A DNA stretch of 64,000 nt from CAWGMT01 sp963823675 (GTDB taxonomy: Bacteria > Planctomycetota > Planctomycetia > Isosphaerales > Isosphaeraceae), in contig CAWGMT010000015.1 in the NCBI GenBank assembly GCA_963823675.1, positions 248,001 to 312,000 of the forward strand, in the 5' to 3' direction. The position numbers were made by a program, and so were the translations under genes. Shown here piece by piece: positions 16,981-25,922 of the stretch (position 1 is the stretch's first letter; each line of letters opens with the position of its first letter). Below the pieces are notes generated by a model that saw nothing but the letters and a program-made list of their open reading frames with translations, was not told where the DNA came from and did no database searches.

Positions 16981-19690
16981 CGGCGTCCGCCTTGGCGCTC
17001 TCGGCAATGAAGGCCTGAAATTCGGGTCGCCGCCGTAGTTCGGCCATGTCGCGGTCTCCGAACTGCGCCAGACGCACAGCCAGTCGGTCCGCCACTGGAA
17101 GGCGCTCGAGCGCGTGCCGGAGAAGCTCGATTGCCGCGACTGCGTATCTTGAGCAGATTTCGGCGCGATCCTGGGTGGACAACCCGGGATCTTTCTCTGC
17201 CGCACCGAGGCAAATGCTGCATACGAAGGCGAGTTGGAAGTGGTATACGACTGGCCGCTTGGTCAGACAGGGTCGCAGAACTTCAACGATGTTCCAGGCC
17301 TTCTGGTGCTCTCCGGCCCGAGCCAACGCCTTGGCGAGAAAGAACTGATAGTGCTCTTTTTCATCGGGTTTGGCGATGGCGACCACTTGCTCCTGCTGGC
17401 GCGCTGCTTCGGCGTGGCGACCCTCTTTGCCCAGCAATTCGGCGAGCTTAGCGTGGCAAGTTACCAGGGCGCTGCGCGCCCGGTCCCATTCTGGCTCGCG
17501 AGCGACGACCGGGCCCAAGCGGGCGACCGCCTCGGCGAGCAAAGTCTCGGCCTTTCGGCGTGACGCCAAGTCGTACGAGAGAAAGTCTCCCCAGTTGAGC
17601 AGGGTGAAGCCCAAGGAGAGCGTGGCGTCATCCGAGTTGGGCTCAAACCTCAAGGCGTCCTCGAGCAACTGGCGGCTCTCGGCGTAGAGCTGCGGCACTT
17701 CCTCCTTGTGCTCGGTCTGCTGGAGCACGACGGCCAGATTCTCAAGGCTATCCGCCAGTCGCACTCGAACCGGAGCGTCGCCGGTGGACGGAGCCCGGTC
17801 GAGCAAACCCCGGCGGAGATCGATGGCTCGGCGAAACAACGGTTCGGCCCGCGCGAGTCTGTCTCGGTTTTGGCTGTGGCAGAATGACGCTGCGAGATTA
17901 TGATAGGTCACCGCCAGCTCGGCGCGATAGGTTCGATTTTCCCGGTCCTGCTCGACCAATTCTTGCAACAGTTCGGCCGAACGCTCCAGTTCAGAGGGCA
18001 CGCCAGGGCCCGCAGTCTGATCCCCAAATGTTGGCCGCATCCGATATCCGCGTGCAAGCTGAAGTCGATGCTCGGCCCGGGCTGGATCCTCCTTCACAAG
18101 GCCCTCCAACACGGCGATCGCATGGTCTGCCTGGTCGCGCGCCTCGGCGGCCCGACCGAGCGTGAACTGGGCGACCGCCGACTCCAGGCTGGCCTGAGCG
18201 ACGTCGAAGCGCACCGCGGGATCCGGGTTCTCACCATCCTTGGCGACCTCACGGTAAAACCCGAGAGCATCGTCCATCTGGTGGCGCTCGAGCTCTTTGA
18301 GCCGGGGCGTCTGGCGAAGATCGCGGTCGCGCAGCCGTTCCAGCATTTTACTGAGCGTTTCGCGGGCAACGCGGTACCGGGCGTCCGCCCTTTTCTCCTG
18401 CTTCCGCGCCAATTCGGCGCTCGTCTCCGCCCGCTTGAGCGCGGCACGAAGCAGGCCTTGGTAGATCAACCCGCCGAAGACGAGGGCAGATGCAGCCAGG
18501 GCCGCCACGCCCAGACTCGCCGCGGTGGCCGGATGGCGCCTGACCCATTTCACCAGCCGTTCCGCTCGGGAAACCGGCCGGGCGAGGATCGGACGGCCCT
18601 CGAGAAACCGGTCGAGATCGTCGGCCAGCGCCGCGGCCGGCGCGTAGCGGCGCGCGGGGTCCTTGCTCAGGCATTTCAAACAGATGGTCTCGAGGTCTCG
18701 CGGCAATCCCGGCTGAAGCTGGCGCGGCGGGACGGGGTCGGACGAGCGAACCTGCTCGAGCGTCTCGAGCGTCGACGCGGCCAGAAACGGCGGCCGGCCC
18801 GTCAGCATCTCGTAGAGGATCGCCCCCAGGGCGTAGATATCGGTCGGCGGCCCGATCGTTCCGCGTTTCCCCAGGCTTTGCTCGGGCGCCATGTAGCTGG
18901 GCGAGCCGACGATCGCACCGCTCTGGGTTTGGTTCGATCCGCTGTCGAGATCCGACTGCTTGGCCAGGCCGAAGTCGCTGATCTTGGGAACCCCGTGGAC
19001 GGTCAAGAGCACATTCGACGGTTTCAAATCCCGGTGGATGATCCGCTGGCCGTGGGCATGCTCGACGGCGCGGGCGAGTGTCGCGACCATCTCGGCCGCG
19101 GGCCGGGCTGCCGCCGGCTGGCGCCTCAGCCTCCGGTCCAGGCTGCCGCCGCCGACGTATTCCTGAACGATGAACGATCGGCCCTCTTGGGTTCCCGTGC
19201 TGAAGATCTGCACAATATTGGGATGCTGGAGCCTGGCCAGGGCCGTGGCCTCAACCAGAAGGCGGGCTCGCTGCGACGCTGAACCAGCCAGCTCGGGCTT
19301 GAGGAACTTGAGGGCCACCCGGCGCCCCAGATCGACCTGCTCGGCCAGGTAGACGATGCCCATGCCCCCTCGGCCGCATTCGCCCATGATCACGAACCCC
19401 GGGATCTCGGGCGGGACCAGATCGTCCTCCGCTTCCCCGACTTGGGTATCGATGAGATGGAGCCTTTGTGCCGATTCGTGGCCCTCGACCGGATCTGACG
19501 AGGGCGGCCGGCCGAACCTCGTGCCCAATCCCTGGCCGCCCGGAATTGCCTCATCGGGAGGCGGTGGCACCCACGAGTCGTCGAGCGAGCGAGTCGCGGC
19601 GCCGTCACCCGGAACGGCCTCCCCGCTCGACAGCGAATTTGGGACCGGAGAGTCGGGCGCTGGCCGGGGAAAATCGGTGGGTTGCGACAT
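16940..19690 (-). CDS. Hanks-type Ser/Thr protein kinase with TPR-like C-terminus
   Basis: The 916-residue membrane kinase has a disordered N-terminus (1-95) and a glycine loop GECGRGGMG (103-111). The ATP lysine is in VALK (125-128), the catalytic loop HRDLKPSN is at 219-226, DFG at 239-241 and APE at 268-270. One transmembrane helix follows at about 393-415. The remaining 480 residues are helical repeats of TPR type (for example AEARDQADHAIAVLEG), likely for protein binding outside the membrane or as a scaffold. It converges with the ECF sigma gene 16174-16980, its probable partner. All catalytic residues are present, so it should be active. Confidence 0.9.
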   Translation of the reverse strand: MSQPTDFPRPAPDSPVPNSLSSGEAVPGDGAATRSLDDSWVPPPPDEAIPGGQGLGTRFGRPPSSDPVEGHESAQRLHLIDTQVGEAEDDLVPPEIPGFVIMGECGRGGMGIVYLAEQVDLGRRVALKFLKPELAGSASQRARLLVEATALARLQHPNIVQIFSTGTQEGRSFIVQEYVGGGSLDRRLRRQPAAARPAAEMVATLARAVEHAHGQRIIHRDLKPSNVLLTVHGVPKISDFGLAKQSDLDSGSNQTQSGAIVGSPSYMAPEQSLGKRGTIGPPTDIYALGAILYEMLTGRPPFLAASTLETLEQVRSSDPVPPRQLQPGLPRDLETICLKCLSKDPARRYAPAAALADDLDRFLEGRPILARPVSRAERLVKWVRRHPATAASLGVAALAASALVFGGLIYQGLLRAALKRAETSAELARKQEKRADARYRVARETLSKMLERLRDRDLRQTPRLKELERHQMDDALGFYREVAKDGENPDPAVRFDVAQASLESAVAQFTLGRAAEARDQADHAIAVLEGLVKEDPARAEHRLQLARGYRMRPTFGDQTAGPGVPSELERSAELLQELVEQDRENRTYRAELAVTYHNLAASFCHSQNRDRLARAEPLFRRAIDLRRGLLDRAPSTGDAPVRVRLADSLENLAVVLQQTEHKEEVPQLYAESRQLLEDALRFEPNSDDATLSLGFTLLNWGDFLSYDLASRRKAETLLAEAVARLGPVVAREPEWDRARSALVTCHAKLAELLGKEGRHAEAARQQEQVVAIAKPDEKEHYQFFLAKALARAGEHQKAWNIVEVLRPCLTKRPVVYHFQLAFVCSICLGAAEKDPGLSTQDRAEICSRYAVAAIELLRHALERLPVADRLAVRLAQFGDRDMAELRRRPEFQAFIAESAKADAARPGAALAPRGNK

Positions 19691-19902
19691 CGCGTGCTAT
19701 GCCGAAAGAGTGGGAACCGATGAACCGGCGCCTCAAGACGAATATCCGATGAGGCTCGGGCATGCGAGCGGCGCGGTGGAAACACCTTTTCCACTGATCT
19801 TAGGAGATCGAGTTATCCAGGTCGATCCCTTTCGGCGCCAAGTGTGGCATCCAATCGACGCAGCCCAATTGCTCGCCTGCTCGCCTCGGCTACAATGACA
19901 GC

Positions 19903-20075
19903 ATGAGTACCATCAGTGTGCAAGACATCGAGCGCGACCTCCTCGCTTTCCTGCGGCTCGTCGAGGCGGGCGAATCATTTCTGGTTGTCAGCGGCGACCA
20001 CCGCTGGCGGAAGTACGCCCGGTGACCGCGCCTGCCGCCGGGCCTCGCCCGTTCGGCCGATGCGCCGGCCAGTAA
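19903..20075 (+). pseudogene. Phd/YefM-like antitoxin, frameshifted
   Basis: From the ATG at 19903 the frame reads MSTISVQDIERDLLAFLRLV then EAGESFLVVSGDH. This is the typical N-terminal half of a Phd/YefM DNA-binding antitoxin (VxDIxRDxxAFLxxVExGE). Just after SGDH the frame is lost. The +2 frame continues naturally as PLAEVRPVTAPAAGPRPFG and stops at TAA 20073-20075. The span is 173 nt, not a multiple of three, so one base is missing or extra near 20006-20012. No toxin gene follows; a 75-residue unrelated protein begins 2 bp after the stop. Confidence 0.65.
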
Positions 20076-20077
20076 AC

Positions 20078-20305
20078 ATGGCTGATTTGCTGCATGAGAG
20101 GGCCGTCGTGCACGTCCGGTTCGACGGCCGCAGCCAGGATGTCGCGATCGACGACCTTGACGTCGGCGCTGGCTCTGACGACGCTTCGATCAAGCGGGCA
20201 TTCGCCCGCTATCTCGAAGTGCCCGAGGACAAGCTGCGCGACTACGCCGTCAACCGCCACCAGACTGGTAACCTGACGGTCCGGCCAGAAGCCGTATTTG
20301 GCTGA
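20078..20305 (+). CDS. 75-residue conserved-looking small protein, function unknown
   Basis: It begins at ATG 20078, two bases after the antitoxin remnant, and ends at 20305. A longer in-frame extension upstream is only a shadow of the antitoxin. The sequence has a compact, folded look: strand (VVHVRFDG), strand (QDVAIDDL), helix (DDASIKRAFARYLEV), then LRDYAVNRH and TGNLTVRPEAVFG. The order is reminiscent of a small beta-grasp fold, but that is only an impression and the family is not recognised. It lies 22 bp upstream of the permuted tRNA-like RNA, so a joint function or shared transcript is possible. Confidence 0.6.
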   Translation: MADLLHERAVVHVRFDGRSQDVAIDDLDVGAGSDDASIKRAFARYLEVPEDKLRDYAVNRHQTGNLTVRPEAVFG

Positions 20306-20326
20306 AAGATACTCATATTGAAGCGA

Positions 20327-20483
20327 CCAACCCGTACCCAACGGCAGAAGCGTACAAACAATTCCCCTCAAGAGGGAGAGGTTGCAGGTTCGAATCCTAC
20401 CGGGCCGATCAGCGCATCTTCCGGCCCGTAGCTCAATGGCAGAGCGCTCGTTTCACCCGCTTCGGCGACTTGTACGGGTCTGG
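20327..20483 (+). ncRNA. circularly permuted tRNA-like RNA (YrlA-like candidate)
   Basis: The T-arm half lies upstream of the D-arm half. T-stem GCAGG (20384-20388), loop TTCGAAT and CCTAC (20396-20400) form one arm with a single C-A mismatch. It directly abuts a 7-bp acceptor-type helix, CGGGCCG (20401-20407) with CGGCCCG (20422-20428), closed by a 14-nt loop. Then come T8-A9 and a D-arm GCTC (20431-20434)/GAGC (20442-20445) with loop AATGGCA. A five-base variable loop AGGTT (20379-20383) precedes the T-stem. GAG (20376-20378) can pair with CTC (20447-20449), leaving a stub of an anticodon stem. An outer stem ACCCGTAC (20330-20337)/GTACGGGT (20472-20479) and a C(TTCG)G hairpin (20458-20467) close the RNA. 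The plan resembles bacterial YrlA Y RNAs, which mimic tRNA; no Ro60/Rsr gene is in the window. Confidence 0.7.
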
Positions 20484-20679
20484 ACAAACAAGCGGAGCAA
20501 AACAGCCGCGAATGCGGCGGCAGGGTGTAGCCTGGTGGCGTAAGCCCCAGGTCTTGCGTCGCGATCAGATCACAGGTGGTACCGTTGGGATTTTTGGATC
20601 AAGCCCCTGTAAGGGGCGACACCTTGCCCGTCCGTCAGGGTGAGCCTCGACCTTCCGGAAGAATGAAAAAAAACCGGAA
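20484..20679. other. non-coding spacer with hairpins
   Basis: Between the two RNA motif copies there is no gene. Small hairpins are visible, for example GCCGC-GAAT-GCGGC near 20504-20517 and GCCCC..GGGGC near 20603-20618. An A8 run ends the stretch near 20666-20673. It could be part of a longer structured transcript with the flanking elements. Confidence 0.35.
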
Positions 20680-20763
20680 CAACCCGCGCCCAACGGCATG
20701 AGCATACAAACATCGCTCAGAGGTAGAGCGCAGCACTCGGTTTGTTCGGCCCCTTCGGGGCAA
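20680..20763 (+). ncRNA. partial second copy of the tRNA-like RNA
   Basis: The 33-nt word beginning CAACCCG at 20680-20712 matches 20328-20360 at about 27 positions. It includes CCCAACGGCA and TACAAACA. It is followed by a D-arm-like GCTC (20715-20718)/GAGC (20726-20729) with loop AGAGGTA. ACAAAC (20706-20711) can pair with GTTTGT (20740-20745). A GCCCC/GGGGC hairpin follows at about 20750-20761. The T-arm and acceptor helix of the first copy are absent, so this is a shortened or different member of the same RNA family. Confidence 0.5.
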
Positions 20764-20849
20764 GACCCGACAGACAACTTCAAATGCCGGCGGCAACGTC
20801 GCGGCTTGATCCAGGAGCATGTCGAGGGGCCCGGGGCAATTCCAGTGCA

Positions 20850-22556
20850 TCAGCCCGGAATTGCGGCCAGTCGGGCGGTTTCGGCGGCTTCCTGGATTTC
20901 GAGCTCGCTCACGGCCCTGTCGGCCCACCATTCCTCCGCCTTGATCTCGTCCCATTCGCCCGCACAGGCACAGGCCCCCATGGCGAAGGCCATTTCCCGC
21001 GCTCCGGGAAACCGTTCATCGGGCTTCTTGGCGAGGCAGCGGAGCACCACCGCTTCGAGGTCGGCCGGGATGTCGGGGCGAAGCTGCGAGGGCGGCGTGA
21101 CGGGGTCGCGGGCATGCGCGATCATCAGCTCGGTCGGCGTCGCTCCCTCGAAGGGCGGATGCCCGGTCAGCATGAAATAGAGGATGGCGCCCAAGGCGTA
21201 GACGTCGGCCCTGCCGTCGATCTCGGAGGCCGCCATGGCTTGTTCGGGCGACATGTACTAGCGGCGTCCCGCTCACGGTATAATCGGCGGTCAACTGGGT
21301 CGCTTCCGGGGCGGTCAGTTTGACGAGGCCAAAGTCCAGCACCTTGGCCACGTCGCACTTGCCCCCCAGGATGGCGACGAACAGGTTGGCGGGCTTCAAG
21401 TCACGATGGACCAGCCGCAGCCGGTGGGCTTCGGCCAGGGCCCCGCACACCTGCCGCAGCAGGTAGACGGCTCGCCCCGGCGGCAGCGGGCCGTACTGAC
21501 GGACCAGATCCGACAGGCTCATGCCCGGCAGGAACTCCATCACGTAGTAAAAAGTCCCGTCTTCGGAGTGGCCGTAGTCGAAGATCTCGATCGTGTTGGG
21601 GTGCGAGAGCATCGCCGCCGATTGAACCTCGCGCTCGAACCGCGCCAGGGCAAGCGGGTTCGTGTTGACGTCGGGCTTGATCAGCTTCAAGGCGCAGGGC
21701 GCTTCAAGAGCTGATGCTCGGCCAGATAGACCTCGCCCATCCCCCCTTCCCCGAGTTTGTCGCCAAGCTGATACTGCCCCAGCCGCCGAGCTTCCTTCAG
21801 GTCCTGGCGCAGGCCATTGAGTACATACGAGGTATAGATCGCCAGCGCGGCGCCGACGAGAATGAACAGCGAATTGGCGATCGTGAGCTCGCTCTCGGCG
21901 AGCTGATCGATCATGTTTGGGGCCTTTTCGGCCAGCAATTGCAGGAGCACGAGCACGATCAGCGGGCCGAGGGCCATCGTGAGGACGACGCGCGCCGTGA
22001 TGCTCGGTTTGTTGGGGATGAACACTCCGTAGAGCACGATCACCACCAGGAAATTGAGAACCCCGTTCTTCTCGGAGGCCACCAGGTGGCTGAAGTCGCC
22101 CTCGCGGATCAGGCTCGAGCAACCGACGTACTGCGCGACCATCATGAACACGATGAGCGCGCCGAAAAAGCCGTATTCCAGAATGCGGAGCCGTGCGTGG
22201 TCGAGCTCGACCGGGGATGCCAGGAGCGCGCCCACGGCAATGCAGAGAACCACGCGAATGCCGATAAAGAGGCCAACTCTGCTGACCGTCGAGCTGGGAT
22301 CCATCAAGCCGAAGACCAGAAAGAGGGCATAGACGACGGCGAGAAAAAGTACGGCCGCCTTGAGCCGGCTTCTGAGCAGGATCTCATTTTCGCGCGTGAT
22401 GCTGGGCGCCGAGCCAGCAACGAGCGCCATGTGGAAGGACCGGTCGGGCGAGCCGCGCTCGATTGCGGGATATGCCGCGGTCGGCTCGAGCTCGACCTCA
22501 TCTTCGGCTGCTGCGCCCGAGGAATTTGCATTCGAGCGCCCATCGACTTCGTTCAT
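20850..22556 (-). pseudogene. Ser/Thr kinase with N-terminal membrane domain, two frameshifts
   Basis: The reconstructed protein is about 568 residues. An N-terminal region (about 60-260) has six hydrophobic helices. The kinase domain follows with LGEGGMGEVYLAEH, then ALKLIK, HRDLKPAN, DFGLVK, SGTP and MSPEQ. It is split into 22556-21687, a middle piece down to about 21256, and 21254-20850. The first break is one base short in a C-run near 21696 (KRP-CALK). The second is one extra base near 21256-21260 (TPL-YMSPEQ). The two indels cancel in frame, but stops lie between them. The start overlaps the upstream zinc-ribbon gene by ATGA, indicating translational coupling. Without the indels the kinase would have all catalytic motifs. 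Confidence 0.8.
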
Positions 22557-23554
22557 TGTTCGGCACCTTGTTTTTTGAACGACTCCAGGGCCTTGCGAGC
22601 TTCGGGCAAGAGTTTGGAGAGATCATCCACATTCAGGCCGGATGCCTTATCGAGTTTCTTGCCGATGGTCTCTTTGGCCGAGCCGACTCCCTCAGTCACC
22701 TGGTCCTTGATGGATTGATTCTTCTTTAGCCCACTGTGCAACATGGGGGCGACGACGAACGCCAGGATCACGAGCCCGATCGTACCGATCGGCCCGATGA
22801 TCCGCTGCAAGGGCTTGCGCACCTTGTTCCAGTTCTGGTAAAGGTAGATGAAGGTGATCGGCGGGATCAGGAACAAGACGCCTTGAATCGGGCTGTCGCG
22901 GAACGGAATCACCAGAAGATTTGCCAGTCCGGCCACCAGGCGGCCGATATTGAGCGCGACAACGACCGTTGCTCCCAGCGCGAGAATCGATTGGTTGTTG
23001 GTGATAACTCCCAGGAGCAGAATCATCAAGAAGGGCACCGAGACCAGATATGCACTCTGGTTCAACCAGCGAAAGAGCGATTGGATCTTGAACATTTCAT
23101 GACGGTAGGTCCGGGTGATCGCGCCCGCGGACCGCCCGCGGGCCGACTCGAGCGCCGGAAGAGACGGCGCCGACATGACCTTGTAAAGCCCGGTGAACGA
23201 CGCATCGTCCAGAGGCGTTGGCTTCTTGCGCAAGGCCGAGAGCCGCTGCTCGGTGATCGGGGCCAGCGCCACCTGACTGGTCACGGCGTCGATCCAGTTG
23301 AGCGGTCTGGCGGCTGGAACAACCTGTGCCGCCGGCTTCGGCGGGGCCGGCGGCGCAGCCACGGCAGCCTTGCCGCCTCCGGCCGCTAGAGCGGCGACGG
23401 CCGGGCCAGCCGGCGCCGCGGCCAGCGCGGCTTCGCGATGACCCGGAATGGTGGTTCGACTGCCACATCGCTTGCAGTGCGCAGTGCGCCCGGAGAGCCG
23501 CTCCTCGACCACGAAGGGCGCGCCACATTGCGAACAGTTGAAATGGATCGCCAT
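22553..23554 (-). CDS. zinc-ribbon membrane protein
   Basis: The 333-residue protein opens with a zinc ribbon, two CxxC pairs (CSQCG at 8-12 and CKRCG at 28-32). An Ala/Pro-rich linker (about 40-90) follows, then a segment with four to five transmembrane helices (about 165-290) and a charged C-terminal tail. The family is unassigned. It is joined to the following kinase gene by an ATGA overlap at 22553-22556, so the pair is probably a functional unit, perhaps a regulated membrane complex. The 110-residue membrane gene 23594-23926 lies 39 bp upstream on the same strand. Confidence 0.75.
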   Translation of the reverse strand: MAIHFNCSQCGAPFVVEERLSGRTAHCKRCGSRTTIPGHREAALAAAPAGPAVAALAAGGGKAAVAAPPAPPKPAAQVVPAARPLNWIDAVTSQVALAPITEQRLSALRKKPTPLDDASFTGLYKVMSAPSLPALESARGRSAGAITRTYRHEMFKIQSLFRWLNQSAYLVSVPFLMILLLGVITNNQSILALGATVVVALNIGRLVAGLANLLVIPFRDSPIQGVLFLIPPITFIYLYQNWNKVRKPLQRIIGPIGTIGLVILAFVVAPMLHSGLKKNQSIKDQVTEGVGSAKETIGKKLDKASGLNVDDLSKLLPEARKALESFKKQGAEQ

Positions 23555-23593
23555 GTCGGTTTCTCGCTACAAGCGGCTACGCGGCCGTTGACC

Positions 23594-23926
23594 TCAGAAA
23601 AGCACCACGCCCACGCCCCCGATGAGCAGGAGCCAGAAAAGAATGCCTTCGTCGAACCGAGCCAAAAGCTTGAAATAGATGAACGCGATCACCGCGGTTT
23701 CCCCCAGCCAGATCGCCCAAAGCTGCCGCGAGCCCCAGTAATTGCTGACACCCGGTGCGATCAGAAATACATAGCTCAAGAACGCAATGCCAGCCGCGTA
23801 GAGAAGGCTCAGGAAAATGCAGTGCTTCTGCAACGGGTCGAATTTGACAAACGAATGTACCAGCCCATAGAAAAACACGGCCTTCAGCCCGAAGTAATAT
23901 CCGCTGATCAATGGAGATATAAACAT
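23594..23926 (-). CDS. small four-TM membrane protein
   Basis: This 110-residue hydrophobic protein has four predicted helices (about 7-24, 36-58, 68-88, 92-110), the last ending at the stop. No conserved catalytic motif is visible. It is the first gene of a minus-strand run with the zinc-ribbon protein and kinase. The function is unknown. Confidence 0.6.
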   Translation of the reverse strand: MFISPLISGYYFGLKAVFFYGLVHSFVKFDPLQKHCIFLSLLYAAGIAFLSYVFLIAPGVSNYWGSRQLWAIWLGETAVIAFIYFKLLARFDEGILFWLLLIGGVGVVLF

Positions 23927-24233
23927 GATTGCAATTTCTCAAGTACTGGTCTTCGTGCAACCGCGTGCCGCGTTTCCTGCTCATCGCCAGCAGGCGCATC
24001 AAAAAACCCCAGCCGCACAACGAGCGTCCGGTGGGGCCATCTTAGCCGCTGGACGAAAATCAATGTCGTCTTTGATGCCGCGAAAGGACGTTCTTTCGCG
24101 GATCGAAAGGCGACTCTTCCGGCAAGTTGTTGTTGTGTGGTTCCCTGGCCTATCATCCACCCGCCATGAGCAGGCATTGATACAATAAATCCTGCGCCGC
24201 CCAGAATCAAGTCGTTGCCGGGATCGCTCTTGA
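23927..24233. other. intergenic with degenerate palindromic repeats
   Basis: No gene is supported here. Two degenerate copies of the GTCGCCTTTCGC/GCGAAAGGCGAC palindrome are visible: a decayed one at 24064-24090 and a half copy at 24091-24114. The same palindrome is perfect at 25923-25951 and degenerate at 36865-36889. Confidence 0.55.
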
Positions 24234-25017
24234 TCATTCAGGAAACCACCCCCGCGCGGTCTTGGGGTCGAATCGGCGCGGCAGCTCGTAGGATACGGAC
24301 GCGGTCTTCTTGCCGACCTCGATCCCGCCCAGCTTCGGCTCCCAAACCCACGTCCAGCGATGGAACTCGCTCTTGGCCATGAGGACCCGGTTCGAGAACC
24401 TCGGTCCTCCGGTCCTTGACCCAGCCTCCGTAGTTATTGGTGTATTGCCAGATTTCGTGGCGAGCCGTGGCGACCGGTGCGCCGAAATCCCCGTCGAAGC
24501 TCGTTGGCTGATCGCGAACGAGCTGGACCAGGATCCGGACTTGCTTGTCGTTGCCGGCCAGGTACAGCGGAGCCACCTTGTTTTCGTAGTGTCGCGACTT
24601 CGCGATATGCTTGATAATCGTCTCCCGGATCTCCGCATCCGGCTCCTTGGCATCGGCCGCCAGAAACGGATCAAACTCGCTGATGGGCGGGTAGCGGAAG
24701 CCCTCGACGCGGACGCGGGGCGAGGCCAGGATCACCAGGTCGTAGATGCCGTCGGCGAGGTCCGGGAAGATCCAGCGTCCGCCGTCCCGTCGCTCCGCCC
24801 GGGCATCGACGCGCGGGCTCTCGATCCTGGCCTTGGGATCCACCGGCGTGCGGGGCTTCCCGTCGTCGTCCCACCGCCGGATCGCCCCGACCAGGGTTAC
24901 GCCTTCGGATTCTCCCAGGGACACGACCAGCTCGCCGGCAGGCGCGGCGGGCAGGCCAGCGAGGCAAGTACCGGAGAGGACTGTTAAGGTCAGAAGTGCC
25001 AACGGCCTGACTTTCAT
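24234..25017 (-). CDS. secreted protein of unknown function (frameshift near C-terminus)
   Basis: A clear signal peptide (MKVRPLALLTLTVLSGTCLA, cleavage about residue 20-27) precedes a domain of about 230 residues. It starts like a carboxypeptidase-regulatory beta sandwich (GVTLVGAIRRWDDDGKP ... FPDLADGIYDLVI). The frame that starts at 25017 loses coding sense after TEVLE near 24393. The neighbouring frame continues as RVLMAKSEFHRWTWVWEPKL and ends ARGWFPE at 24234. One extra base in 'GAACCGG' explains it. The C-terminus is therefore at 24234, not 24238. The role is unknown; it is probably periplasmic. Confidence 0.65.
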
Positions 25018-25148
25018 TGGACGCCCCCAGGAGGTTCGGACGAGTTCCTTGATCTCAAATTAGGCCCGAGCAGCTCTTCCAGCAACATCCGTCCATTTTA
25101 TGCTATGATTTGCGGAATAGCTTGGTGCAACCTCCAGGAGAATCGACC

Positions 25149-25910
25149 ATGCCCGTCCACGACTGGACACGCGTCGAAACTGATATCTTCCATGACTTTC
25201 ACCTGGCTTGGACGGCCACGCTTCGGAGCACACTCAACGAGGGACTTTTGCCCGAGGGTTATTATGCCCTCATCGAGCAGCACGCCGGCCGGATGATCCC
25301 GGATGTTCTCAACCTGCACGCGAGCCCCACGCCCGAGGAGCCGCCGTGGCTGCCCCCGGATACCGGTGGGAGTGACGTGGCGGAAGTGCCTCGCCGCGTG
25401 CGCCGCAAACAGACGATCGAGCCAACCGCGCTCGCACGACGCCGGTCGCTGCCGATCCGCCACGTCAGCGGCCACCGCCTTATCGCTCTGATCGAGATCG
25501 TGTCTCCGGCGAACAAGGATCTTGCCCGTCGCGTCGCGGCGCTGGTCGAAAAGGCCGTCACCGCCCTGGAGCGAGGCGTCCACTTGCTCGTGGTGGATCT
25601 GTTTCCGCCGGGACCACACGACCCTTGCGGAATCCATGACAAGATTATTGAGGGCCTGGACCAGGATGGCGAACCCGACGTTTTGCCGACCCTCGCCCCC
25701 CTGACCCTGGCAAGCTATGTCGGCGGACCAAGCGTGGACGCTTACCTGGAGCATCTGTCCGTCGGCGCTCCCCTGGCCAACATGCCGCTCTTCCTGCGTC
25801 CAGACCGCTACGTTTACGTGCCGCTCGAGCCGACCTACCAGGCCGCCTATCGGGGCATGCCCGCATTCTGGCGCGACGTTCTCGAAGGACGATCGCCGCT
25901 CGTTCCGTGA
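25149..25910 (+). CDS. DUF4058 family protein
   Basis: The start is at ATG 25149, giving MPVHDWTRVETDIFHDFHLA, the usual N-terminus of this family; the 13-residue extension from 25110 is not coding. The 253 residues include the family phrases LLPEGYYALIEQHAG, LIALIEIVSPANK, GVHLLVVDLFPPG and YVPLEPTYQAAY. DUF4058 proteins are abundant in planctomycetes and cyanobacteria and resemble restriction-endonuclease-like folds. No function has been established. It is transcribed alone, convergent with the 25976-28183 gene. Confidence 0.88.
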   Translation: MPVHDWTRVETDIFHDFHLAWTATLRSTLNEGLLPEGYYALIEQHAGRMIPDVLNLHASPTPEEPPWLPPDTGGSDVAEVPRRVRRKQTIEPTALARRRSLPIRHVSGHRLIALIEIVSPANKDLARRVAALVEKAVTALERGVHLLVVDLFPPGPHDPCGIHDKIIEGLDQDGEPDVLPTLAPLTLASYVGGPSVDAYLEHLSVGAPLANMPLFLRPDRYVYVPLEPTYQAAYRGMPAFWRDVLEGRSPLVP

Positions 25911-25922
25911 GCTCTCCGGTAA

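Noticed and set aside
17900..19282. 460-residue open frame on the plus strand
   Set aside because: It lies antisense to the clearly real TPR kinase and has no domain sense; it is a codon-bias shadow.
20327..20483. Ordinary tRNA or tmRNA gene
   Set aside because: The T-arm half precedes the D-arm half, so no linear tRNA can be read. A full D-arm and the lack of a tag reading frame argue against one-piece or two-piece tmRNA.
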